From the NCBI GenBank assembly GCA_963744345.1, contig CAVUTD010000015.1, positions 62,001-126,000 of the forward strand: 64,000 nt of DNA, written 5' to 3'. The position numbers and the translations under genes are program-made. This document shows, piece after piece, positions 19,467 to 26,697 of this stretch. The notes beneath the pieces were generated by a model. The model saw only the letters and a list, made by a program, of their open reading frames with translations, made no database searches and had not been told where the DNA came from. Positions within the stretch are counted from its first letter, which is position 1. Each line of letters starts with the position of its first letter. Source of the DNA: DASTFP01 sp963744345 (GTDB lineage: Bacteria; Verrucomicrobiota; Verrucomicrobiia; Chthoniobacterales; Terrimicrobiaceae).

Positions 19467-19848
19467 GCTCTAGAATCGTTTCGCCCAAGTTCTGGGGATG
19501 CGCGTTGAGGCTGTATGTGCTGCAGGGTTCTGCATGTTCTCCGCTCATCCCGTCCTCTTGCAAGAAGACATGGCGCACGCGTTCGCCCATCACCGCCTGC
19601 AGCAATGATCTACAAAACGAAAAAAAGCAGTCGTAAGAGGAGACGGTCGGTGTGGTTCGACGCAACCGATGTTTTCACTTAAGATAATTCGGATCGATAT
19701 GTCCGAAGCCGCACCTTTCGCTCGTCATTCGTTATAGGCGGAGCAATTCAGCCATATGGAACGAAGGAATTCACTGCATGTAACGCCTGATCCTCTTGAG
19801 TTAGACCACATAAATGAACCTCCAACCCCGAGGCACTGCACAATCAAC
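19467..19848. other. Intergenic, no recognisable gene
   Basis: Upstream region shared by the divergent DUF1264 and VOC genes. The VOC frame is open from 19756, but the conserved domain begins only at 19849. Confidence 0.5.
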
Positions 19849-20259
19849 ATGGCTAGAAAAATTTTTGTCAACTTACCCGTAAAAGAGCTCGGCAAGTCGA
19901 GGGACTTTTTTGAGAACCTCGGCTTCAGCTTTAATGCGCAATTTACCGACGAAACGGCTGCTTGCATGGTCGTGAGTGATGACATCTATGTAATGTTGCT
20001 CACCCAGGAAAAGTTCAGCACCTTTACTCCGAAGCAAATCTGTGATTCGCAAAGCAGCACGGAAGTTCTGGTGTGCTTGTCATGCGAGAGTCGAGCAGAG
20101 GTCGACGAGCTTGTTCGCAAAGCGGTCGCTGCTGGTGGCCGCACGTATAACGAACCCCAAGACCATGGCTTTATGTACGGTCACGGGTTCCAAGATCCAG
20201 ACGGCCACATTTGGGAATTGATCTATATGGAGCCGAGCGCAGAAGAGCCACAGGCATGA
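19849..20259 (+). CDS. VOC/glyoxalase-fold protein
   Basis: Start ATG 19849 (MARKIFVNLPVKELGKSRDF) is chosen because the conserved VOC domain begins there. The 136-residue protein has the paired beta-alpha-beta-beta-beta modules of the glyoxalase/bleomycin-resistance superfamily (FFENLGFSFNAQFTDETAAC, YGHGFQDPDGHIWELIYM). The C-terminal Glu of WELIYM is the usual metal ligand. The substrate is unknown. It precedes an HxlR regulator and an azoreductase, a grouping common in detoxification clusters. Confidence 0.85.
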   Translation: MARKIFVNLPVKELGKSRDFFENLGFSFNAQFTDETAACMVVSDDIYVMLLTQEKFSTFTPKQICDSQSSTEVLVCLSCESRAEVDELVRKAVAAGGRTYNEPQDHGFMYGHGFQDPDGHIWELIYMEPSAEEPQA

Positions 20260-20447
20260 GGCGAAGGCCTGAAGGCACCGAAGGGACGCAATAAGTGATG
20301 CGAGGCATCTTGCATGGATTCGAAGACGCACCGCGCTGCTGGCGACCAGCTAGACGGGAGCCGATGTCAAAAATGCGACTCCTCGCCAGCCCACACGCGC
20401 CACCGCTTTCCCGTTGCGAAACGCCGGCCGAGAACGATGGTCTGCGG

Positions 20448-20822
20448 ATGAAGTCGCTCTCTGAGTATGAGCAGAAGCTCGACCACTTAAGGGACAACTG
20501 CCCTGTTTGGGCTGCGCTTGATGTCATTCGCGGGAGGTGGAAGCCCTCCATCTTGTGGGAGCTAAACGGAGGCACGAAGCGGTTTTCAGATCTCCAGACA
20601 GCTTTGCCGGACGTCACGGCGCAGGCTCTCACTGTCCAGCTTCGTCAACTCGAAGCGGATGGCGTGGTGGCCCGGACCATATATGCAGAGGTCCCGGCGC
20701 GGGTAGAGTACGCGCTTACCGACCACGGTCGCGGGCTCTCGGCAGTAATGGGCCAACTGGAAAGATGGGGGGCGGAGTATCTGGAGCGCCATGCCGGGCA
20801 GCGGGTGCCCGGGAGCGTGTAG
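20448..20822 (+). CDS. HxlR-family transcriptional regulator
   Basis: The domain starts at ATG 20448 (MKSLSEYEQKLDHLRDNCPV), though the frame is open from 20295. The winged helix is typical: VIRGRWKPSILWELNGGTKRF, LPDVTAQALTVQLRQLEADG, VEYALTDHGRGLS. A Cys near the N-terminus (DNCPV) matches the redox or quinone-sensing Cys of HypR/YodB-like members. It lies 71 bases upstream of a frameshifted azoreductase on the same strand, which it probably regulates, as in other HxlR-azoreductase pairs. Confidence 0.85.
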   Translation: MKSLSEYEQKLDHLRDNCPVWAALDVIRGRWKPSILWELNGGTKRFSDLQTALPDVTAQALTVQLRQLEADGVVARTIYAEVPARVEYALTDHGRGLSAVMGQLERWGAEYLERHAGQRVPGSV

Positions 20823-20893
20823 TCACATCCTTGTGAGCCTCTCACAAACTTGAGACGAAGCGAAGGCGAGAATTGAGCGCATAGTGCGCTCGC

Positions 20894-21597
20894 ATGAATT
20901 CGCTACTCGTTATCAATGCCAGCGGACGCGTCACGCGTTCGATTACCCGTTATCTTACCGCTCGCTTCGCCGCTGGGTGGTCCTCTCGCCTTTGGGGTGC
21001 GGAGGTCCTGACGCGCGAATCGGCGTCGATCCCCCGCCCGCGGTGGACGAAAAGTGGATCCGCGCTGCATTTGCGGCACCGATGGAAAGAACGGCTGAGA
21101 TGCAACAATCTCTTGCGTTGAGTGAGCTCTTCATTGACGAGCTCTTCAAAGCAGAAGTCATCGTCCTCGGCGCGCCCATGTATAATTTTGGAATGCCGGG
21201 ACAGCTCAAAGCGTACGTCGACCAGATCGTGCGCGTCGGAAGGACCTTCGCCTTTAATCCGGTTGCCACAGAGCCGTATCTTCCCTTACTGGAGCCCAAG
21301 CCGGTCGTGGTAATCATCTCCGCCGGCGACGGCTCGGTTCATCCGGGCGGAGCGCTTGCTCACCTCAACTTCCTCGAACCGCATCTCCAAACGGTGTTTG
21401 GATTCATCGGGTTGACGGATCTGACCTTTGTGCGAGTAGGCTACGATGAATTCAAAGACGACCGATTCAAAAGATCCATCGCGGATGCAGAAAGTGCCAT
21501 CGAAAAAATTCTTGATCAGCTAACTTGGAAAGCACCCCGATGCATCGGCCAGCACTCTTTGACTCCGTCGCCCGCCCTCGATGACTGCGCTTCGTGA
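20894..21597 (+). pseudogene. azoR: FMN-dependent NADH-azoreductase, one frameshift
   Basis: The ATG at 20894 opens MNSLLVINASGRVTRSITRY, the AzoR N-terminus with the FMN phosphate loop. One A is missing at 21018-21019, shifting the frame. The second frame continues IGVDPPPAVDEKWIRAAF, then VLGAPMYNFGMPGQLKAYVD (the flavodoxin-like FMN site) and SAGDGSVHPGG. Restored length is about 234 residues. The enzyme would reduce quinones and azo compounds with NADH. The rest of the gene is well conserved, so a homopolymer sequencing error is as likely as recent inactivation. Confidence 0.85.
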
Positions 21598-21822
21598 CTT
21601 GAGTCTCACAACGACACTTGCTGCACCGCGGACCGTCCCGTGCCCTGCTGCGATGAAACGCCTAATTCCGGCCCGATCGAAAAAGCCTGGTAGATACTTT
21701 CTCCACAAGAGCCCGGCTCAAAGGGAAATCTTCAGATTGGTGTCCGAATCGCCGACGGCGGTTCGTCGCTCTATTAAATCACCATTGAAACAATCTCAGC
21801 CGCCAACGAATTGAACAAAGTT

Positions 21823-22341
21823 ATGGACACAGAAACAAGCACGACAACAAACCCGTACGCAAGAAATGACCGGGTCGCGACATCATCGGTAAAGCCGATC
21901 CCAGAGGGGATGCACACCGTGACTCCTCACTTGGTATGCGCCGGTGCGGCGGATGCCATCGAGTTTTACAAGAAGGCATTCAATGCCATAGAACTTGAAA
22001 AGATGTCGGGCCCGGGCGGCAAACTGATGCATGCAGCAATACAAATCGGCGATTCGGTGGTCATGCTCGTCGATGAATATCCGGACTGGGGTGCACTCGG
22101 TCCGAAATCCTTGAAAGGTTCGCCGGTGACGATCCATCTCTATGTCGCGGACGCCGATGCGGTGGTCGCGCAGGCTGTCGGTGCGGGAGCCAAAATCACG
22201 ATGCCCCTCGAAGAGATGTTCTGGGGCGATCGTTATGGAAAAGTGGAAGATCCCTTCGGGCATCAATGGTCCGTCGCCACGCACATTCGCGAGGTCAGCC
22301 CAGAAGAAATGCAGCAGGCAGCATCGAAGATGTGTGGTTAA
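21823..22341 (+). CDS. PhnB-like VOC family protein
   Basis: 172 residues from ATG 21823 (a TTG at 21811 is also in frame). The conserved part begins TPHLVCAGAADAIEFYKKAF, followed by GGKLMHAAIQIGDSVVMLVD, a VTIHLYVADAD strand and WGDRYGKVEDPFGHQWSVAT, the standard PhnB/YcaA-type VOC layout. Genes of this type often accompany DGPF and ECF42 sigma genes, which follow 490 bases downstream. The biochemical activity is unknown. Confidence 0.85.
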   Translation: MDTETSTTTNPYARNDRVATSSVKPIPEGMHTVTPHLVCAGAADAIEFYKKAFNAIELEKMSGPGGKLMHAAIQIGDSVVMLVDEYPDWGALGPKSLKGSPVTIHLYVADADAVVAQAVGAGAKITMPLEEMFWGDRYGKVEDPFGHQWSVATHIREVSPEEMQQAASKMCG

Positions 22342-22831
22342 CGCGCCGAAAGATACCACGCAAGCTGATGGCGAGTCCTCCTTCCGGTCTGACGAGCAAT
22401 CTCATCAACGGGACAGAATTCTTGCGTCCTACTGGCGCTGGTCTTTGCACGTGCGTGACCATTGGAGTCGAGTTGTGGTGTGGAGACGTTCCAACTGCGG
22501 GCTATCTATTTAATCCATCATTTGGCGTCTTGAGCTCTTGCGCGTCCGCGGTGTAGGTAGATTTTCAGAGCTCCGACTTTCTGACGGTATTGCCGGCGGC
22601 AGAATCGCCACGAATGTGCGGGCTGGTATTCCTTTCGAGCCGAGACGCTTCAGTCTAACTCGCAGCGTTATCGCGGGATGAGCTTTTCTTGCGTGAACGC
22701 CGACTGCGGACGAGGGTTGACTCCAGAAGCCAGGAACACTGCAGACGAAAAAGCAGCGGACGCGGAAGAGGTGTCCTGAACGTCGCTTCTCGTCCGTCGT
22801 ATCATAAGGACATCTCCACTCCATAGTCTAT
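22342..22831. other. Intergenic, no recognisable gene
   Basis: No conserved frame on either strand. It precedes the DGPF-ECF42 pair and should contain their promoter, but no consensus could be assigned. Confidence 0.45.
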
Positions 22832-23239
22832 ATGAATCCCGCAACAAACCTATCCGAATACCTGCTCCTTTTTCGGGGCAACAACTGGGACAAGGATCTC
22901 TGCCCGGAAGAGATGCAGAGAATCATGAGCGAAACCATGGCATTCTTCGAGCGACTGCGCGGCAACGGCAAGCTGAAAGCGGCCCAGCCATTGTTCGAAG
23001 AGGGAAAGATGGTTTCGGGCAAGCGAGGTCGAACGGTGGCCGATGGTCCGTTTGCGGAATCCAAAGAAGCCGTCGGTGGATATTTATTGTTCACTGCAGA
23101 TAGCCTGCAGGATGCCGTGGAGATCGCGAGGGAGTGGCCGCTCTTGGAATACGGTGCCACGGTTGAAGTTCGACCGGTGGCCCCCGAGTGCCCGACCTTC
23201 GTGCAAATCCAAAAACAAATGGCCGATGCGATCGCTTGA
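22832..23239 (+). CDS. DGPF/YCII-domain protein, partner of ECF42 sigma
   Basis: A 135-residue YCII-related protein with the diagnostic DGPF motif (VADGPFAESKEAVGGYLLF) and a preceding EYLLLFRGNNWDKDL strand. DGPF proteins are genomically tied to ECF42 sigma factors. Here the gene overlaps the sigma gene by 14 bases, so the two are cotranslated. Whether DGPF proteins regulate the sigma factor or are among its targets is not settled. Confidence 0.9.
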   Translation: MNPATNLSEYLLLFRGNNWDKDLCPEEMQRIMSETMAFFERLRGNGKLKAAQPLFEEGKMVSGKRGRTVADGPFAESKEAVGGYLLFTADSLQDAVEIAREWPLLEYGATVEVRPVAPECPTFVQIQKQMADAIA

Positions 23240-24551
23240 GGCACCCCCGCCAGAGCAGCGAAGTAGCGGAACTCCGGACGTGGAGGGGATTTCCCGCCTC
23301 GCCGACCATCTCTTTCGACGGGAGGCGGGAAAGCTGGTCTCTATCCTCACAGGCATCTTTGGGATCGACCGGCTTCAGATGGCCGAAGACGTCGTGCAGG
23401 AGGCATTGGTTAGAGCACTGCGGACGTGGCCATACCACGGCGTTCCGAAAAATCCCTCGGCCTGGCTCATGCAAACGGCAAAGCATCTCGCCGTCGATTT
23501 GCTGCGACGCGAAAAGCTCTTTTTTGATAAGCAATCTGATATCATCACATTCCTCGAGCAACGCCTCACCGCTCCCGGGGATACTGGATCGCCGATTCTC
23601 GATGAGGAAATCAAGGACGACCGCCTGCGGTTGATGTTTGCTTGTTGCCATCCGCTTCTCTCCCAAGAAGCGCAAAGCGCTTTGGCACTCAAGGTTCTCT
23701 GCGGATTTGGGCCAAGCGAAATCGCGAGAGCTTTTCTCACGACGGAAGCCGCGATTCTGAAAAGGCTCACGCGCGCCCGACAACGCTTACAGGAGCAAAA
23801 TGTTGCCTTCGAAATTCCTGCGGGAGCGGATCTCCCGGCGCGATTGGATGGCGTGCTGCAGATTCTCTATCTGCTCTTCAATGAGGGCTACAAAGCGTCC
23901 TCCGGTGAGAACCTCGTGAGGAAAGAGCTGTGCATGGACGCCGCCAGACTGGCAACCTTGCTGGCTGCTCACCCCGCCGGCGACCAACCTCGCACTCACG
24001 CTCTGCTAGCACTCATGTTGCTGAACGGCGCCAGGCTCTCCGCCCGAGTCGACGATCAAGGGAACATCCTGCGCCTGGAGGAGCAGGATCGTTCACAATG
24101 GAGCGGTTCAATGATCCAGCGCGGGATGTTGCATCTGAAGTTGTCTGCTCGAGGAGACAAGTTAAGCGAATACCACCTTCAAGCGGGAATCGCTGCGTGC
24201 CACTGCATGGCACCGGACTACGCCTCGACCGACTGGCGGCAGATTCTCTCTCTTTACGATTCCCTCGCAGAGCTCAACGATTCTCCTGTGATCGCATTAA
24301 ATCGCGCGGTCGCGGTAGCGAAAGTTCACGGACCGGCCAAAGGAATAGAAGCTCTCGAAGCGATTCTTAACCGCCAGCAGCTGGATTCCTACCCTCTCTT
24401 TCATGCGGTGCTCGGCGAATTTGAGGCGCAGAGAAATCGATTCGACAACGCCGCCAAGCATCTTCGAAAAGCTCTGCGCCTCACCGGCGTGACTTCAGAG
24501 CGATGCTTTCTCGAGAAAAAACTGGAGCAACTTGAAGGGAAAACGCCGTGA
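23226..24551 (+). CDS. ECF42-type RNA polymerase sigma factor with C-terminal extension
   Basis: Start ATG 23226 lies inside the end of the DGPF gene, giving 441 residues. The sigma-2 region reads MAEDVVQEALVRALRTWPYH and WLMQTAKHLAVDLLRR. Sigma-4 is around ALALKVLCGFGPSEIARAFL with ILKRLTRARQRL. A long C-terminal domain follows (ILYLLFNEGYKASSG, DSPVIALNRAVAVAKV, FHAVLGEFEAQRNRFDNAAKH), the helical TPR-like extension that defines ECF42 and is needed for their activity. No classical anti-sigma gene adjoins it. Expected targets are the DGPF and VOC genes upstream. Confidence 0.9.
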   Translation: MRSLEAPPPEQRSSGTPDVEGISRLADHLFRREAGKLVSILTGIFGIDRLQMAEDVVQEALVRALRTWPYHGVPKNPSAWLMQTAKHLAVDLLRREKLFFDKQSDIITFLEQRLTAPGDTGSPILDEEIKDDRLRLMFACCHPLLSQEAQSALALKVLCGFGPSEIARAFLTTEAAILKRLTRARQRLQEQNVAFEIPAGADLPARLDGVLQILYLLFNEGYKASSGENLVRKELCMDAARLATLLAAHPAGDQPRTHALLALMLLNGARLSARVDDQGNILRLEEQDRSQWSGSMIQRGMLHLKLSARGDKLSEYHLQAGIAACHCMAPDYASTDWRQILSLYDSLAELNDSPVIALNRAVAVAKVHGPAKGIEALEAILNRQQLDSYPLFHAVLGEFEAQRNRFDNAAKHLRKALRLTGVTSERCFLEKKLEQLEGKTP

Positions 24552-24729
24552 GTTTCCGCGATCGAAAATCGCCTTGCCGGCCCGCCGCAAAAATTGATTA
24601 AGTCCAGGCAGGTTTAACCAGTCGCACTTTGCTTGTCTTGCTCCTTGGTCAAGAAATTGGCGACGTGCTATCGGCTTATTGCAGCAGTTCCTCTGGTGGA
24701 CCTGGTAATGGCTGGCGCTAAGCGTGGGT

Positions 24730-25017
24730 CTAAGTAGTTGTTTCATTCGCTCCGCCCTCTTCGTCACGAAAGCGCAGCAGCAGAGCTTCAATTTGGTCGA
24801 GCGCCTGCTGCTCATCGGGTCCCGCAGCCTCGATAATGACACGCGCGCCGCAATCCAAATTTGCACTGAGCACTTCCAATATACTCGCTGCGGAGTAACG
24901 TTCCTCGTCCTTGCAGATTGTGATCTTGCTGCGGAACTTTATCGCGCATTGAACAAACTCCGCCGCCGGCCGCGCGTGCAAACCAAGCTTATTAACAATT
25001 TCGACTTCTCTCTGCAT
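24730..25017 (-). CDS. HPr-family phosphocarrier protein
   Basis: A 95-residue HPr. The active-site His14 lies in KLGLHARPAAEF, and a Ser at the regulatory position lies in YSAASILEVL (Ser45). HPr accepts phosphate from enzyme I of the PTS. No EI or EII genes are in the window. In phyla like this one HPr often serves regulatory rather than transport roles. The gene is isolated and its context gives no further clue. Confidence 0.9.
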   Translation of the reverse strand: MQREVEIVNKLGLHARPAAEFVQCAIKFRSKITICKDEERYSAASILEVLSANLDCGARVIIEAAGPDEQQALDQIEALLLRFRDEEGGANETTT

Positions 25018-25166
25018 GCGAAAATGATTTTGGAAGTGTCGATCTCAAATTCGGACGGCGCGCGGATGCCTTCCCCAGGATCAATGAGAAACTACGGCCT
25101 CAATTTCTGAGCAACGTCAAGGGGGCGGTTTGTGGCCAACTTATCAGGTCCTTTCGTTTGCGACCG

Positions 25167-25589
25167 TCAATCATGCCGGTCGACTCGTGAGGCGCGACAA
25201 TCTCGCAAGATTTCGATGACTTGATCCGCGAGCTCGGGCTCGGTGCGGACGAGGGCAAGCTTGCCCTTCCGATAGAGCGCCGTCGCATAAGTCTCGATCA
25301 CATCGTCGGGCAAGTTATAATCGGCGAGTCGGGCCCGAACGGTTCGGCCAATCGCGGATAAGTCAGACTGTGTGTTGTGGTCCTGTGCGGGAACGGGACC
25401 TACAGCAAGCACAGGGCCGACGGGGATAGGATCGACATTGCACGGCTCTTCTGTCGCCAACGCTTCATCAAAAATTATGTACTCAAATCCTTCTGCCGCC
25501 AAACGCTCGGCCGCTCGCTCCAGGTCTTGGGCGTCGTCGAAAACCCCGACCAAAATGGATTCAATTCTCGCTGTGTCTCTCATGGTCAA
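25167..25589 (-). CDS. Hypothetical protein, resembles general-stress YflT-type domain
   Basis: A 140-residue protein. The start (IESILVGVFDDAQDLERAAERLAAEGFE) resembles the short alpha-beta domain of general stress proteins, where a segment like VFDxxxxAExAxxxL precedes a Gly-Phe turn. The centre is Pro/Val-rich (IPVGPVLAVGPVPA). The second half is helical and ends with CRASRVDRHD. No catalytic motif is visible. It could be a stress-induced protein, but this assignment is weak. Confidence 0.5.
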   Translation of the reverse strand: MTMRDTARIESILVGVFDDAQDLERAAERLAAEGFEYIIFDEALATEEPCNVDPIPVGPVLAVGPVPAQDHNTQSDLSAIGRTVRARLADYNLPDDVIETYATALYRKGKLALVRTEPELADQVIEILRDCRASRVDRHD

Positions 25590-26036
25590 AAGAGATTCGA
25601 ATCCCGCCGACCACTCGGCCGTTCTGCACTGTGCGTGGGCTCAACTCTCAACTCAAGACCATTCCCGAACCGATCATCACTCTCTGAAACTCAGTCATCA
25701 CAATCCGATTGACCTCCGCAGTCCACTTCGACGATCAACCGCGCATCAACGCGTAACCTCTGGTGTCAGCCTCCACATGCCCGGGATGCACGAAGCCGCT
25801 TTCCCTTTTAGTATCTGTAGGTCGTGGGCCTTTGCTCTTCGTGACGCAGAACGGAGGCGGGCAACAAGGAATAATCTCCAGTGCCGGCTCTCAACATTCA
25901 ACTCTCAACCATCAACGCAATTATGTGTATGCGGTCGGCTTATACTCCCTGAATCGGACGCTGCTAGCGCGGGGGAGGAAAAATAATCTCGAGTGTTTGA
26001 CAGTCGGCGTCCGTCCAGCATTGATAAAGTTGCGGG
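25590..26036. other. Intergenic with two CTCAAC-type repeat tracts
   Basis: Tracts of the CTCAACTCTCAAC type occur at about 25640-25660 and 25887-25918. A TTGACA at 25998-26003 could be a -35 element for the ORF6N gene, but no good -10 follows at normal spacing. No gene is recognisable. Confidence 0.55.
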
Positions 26037-26069
26037 GTGACTAATGAACTTGCCCGCGTGCATGGCACG

Positions 26070-26624
26070 ATGAAAGCGACGGAAGGGCAGCAGGATCTGA
26101 CGTACAAAAACATTTCGGGCATTGAACAGCTCCGCATTTTTGAGGTGCGTCCTCAGAGCGTGGTGTTGGACAGCGATTTGGCAGAGATCTATGGTGTTAA
26201 CACCAGCAATTTTAACAAGGCTGTCAAACGCGATTTAGGAAGAGTTCCACAGGACTTTACCTTTGTCCTGACAAAGGAGGAGTTTGACTCTTTGATATTC
26301 CAAATTGGAACATCAAAGGGACGCCGCGGGCGGCGCAAATTGCCCAGAGTCTTTACCGAGCACGGCGCAATCATGGCCGCGACCATCCTCAACAGCTCTC
26401 GTGCGGTCGCGATGAGTATTTACGTGGTGCGCGCGTTCGTGCGCCTGCGCAACGAACTCCTCGCAAATGCCACCCTCGAGAAGCGTCTCGCGAAGGTCGA
26501 GAAGACGATGATCGCGCACGATGGCGCACTGCGCGCTATCTACGAAAAAATCCGACCCTTGTTGCTCCCACCGCCTCCCAATCCGCCAAAGCGGCGGATT
26601 GGATTCCACACAGACGCTGAATGA
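26070..26624 (+). CDS. ORF6N-domain DNA-binding protein
   Basis: About 184 residues from ATG 26070 (GTG 26037 also possible). The ORF6N domain is clear: VVLDSDLAEIYGVNTSNFNK, AVKRDLGRVPQDFTFVLTKE, then RRGRRKLPRVFTEHGAIMAA and VVRAFVRLRNELLAN. This KilA-N-like DNA-binding domain is common in phages and in mobile genes. The C-terminus is a short coiled region ending in a Pro-rich tail. It lies 73 bases upstream of cas3 on the same strand, so it may be cotranscribed with the cas operon or control it. That link is inference from position only. Confidence 0.8.
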   Translation: MKATEGQQDLTYKNISGIEQLRIFEVRPQSVVLDSDLAEIYGVNTSNFNKAVKRDLGRVPQDFTFVLTKEEFDSLIFQIGTSKGRRGRRKLPRVFTEHGAIMAATILNSSRAVAMSIYVVRAFVRLRNELLANATLEKRLAKVEKTMIAHDGALRAIYEKIRPLLLPPPPNPPKRRIGFHTDAE

Positions 26625-26697
26625 CATCCATGAGCCTGATTGCACCTCAAGAACCTGGTCGGCGAGAAAACCGGGGAGAGAGTGATAAAAGAGGAAA

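Noticed and set aside
20295..20447. Upstream extension of the HxlR frame to 20295
   Set aside because: The first 51 codons have no homology to HxlR proteins and would give an unusually long N-terminus.
25998..26036. TTGACA as a promoter for the ORF6N gene
   Set aside because: No -10 element at 16-18 base spacing could be found, so it is only mentioned under the intergenic region.
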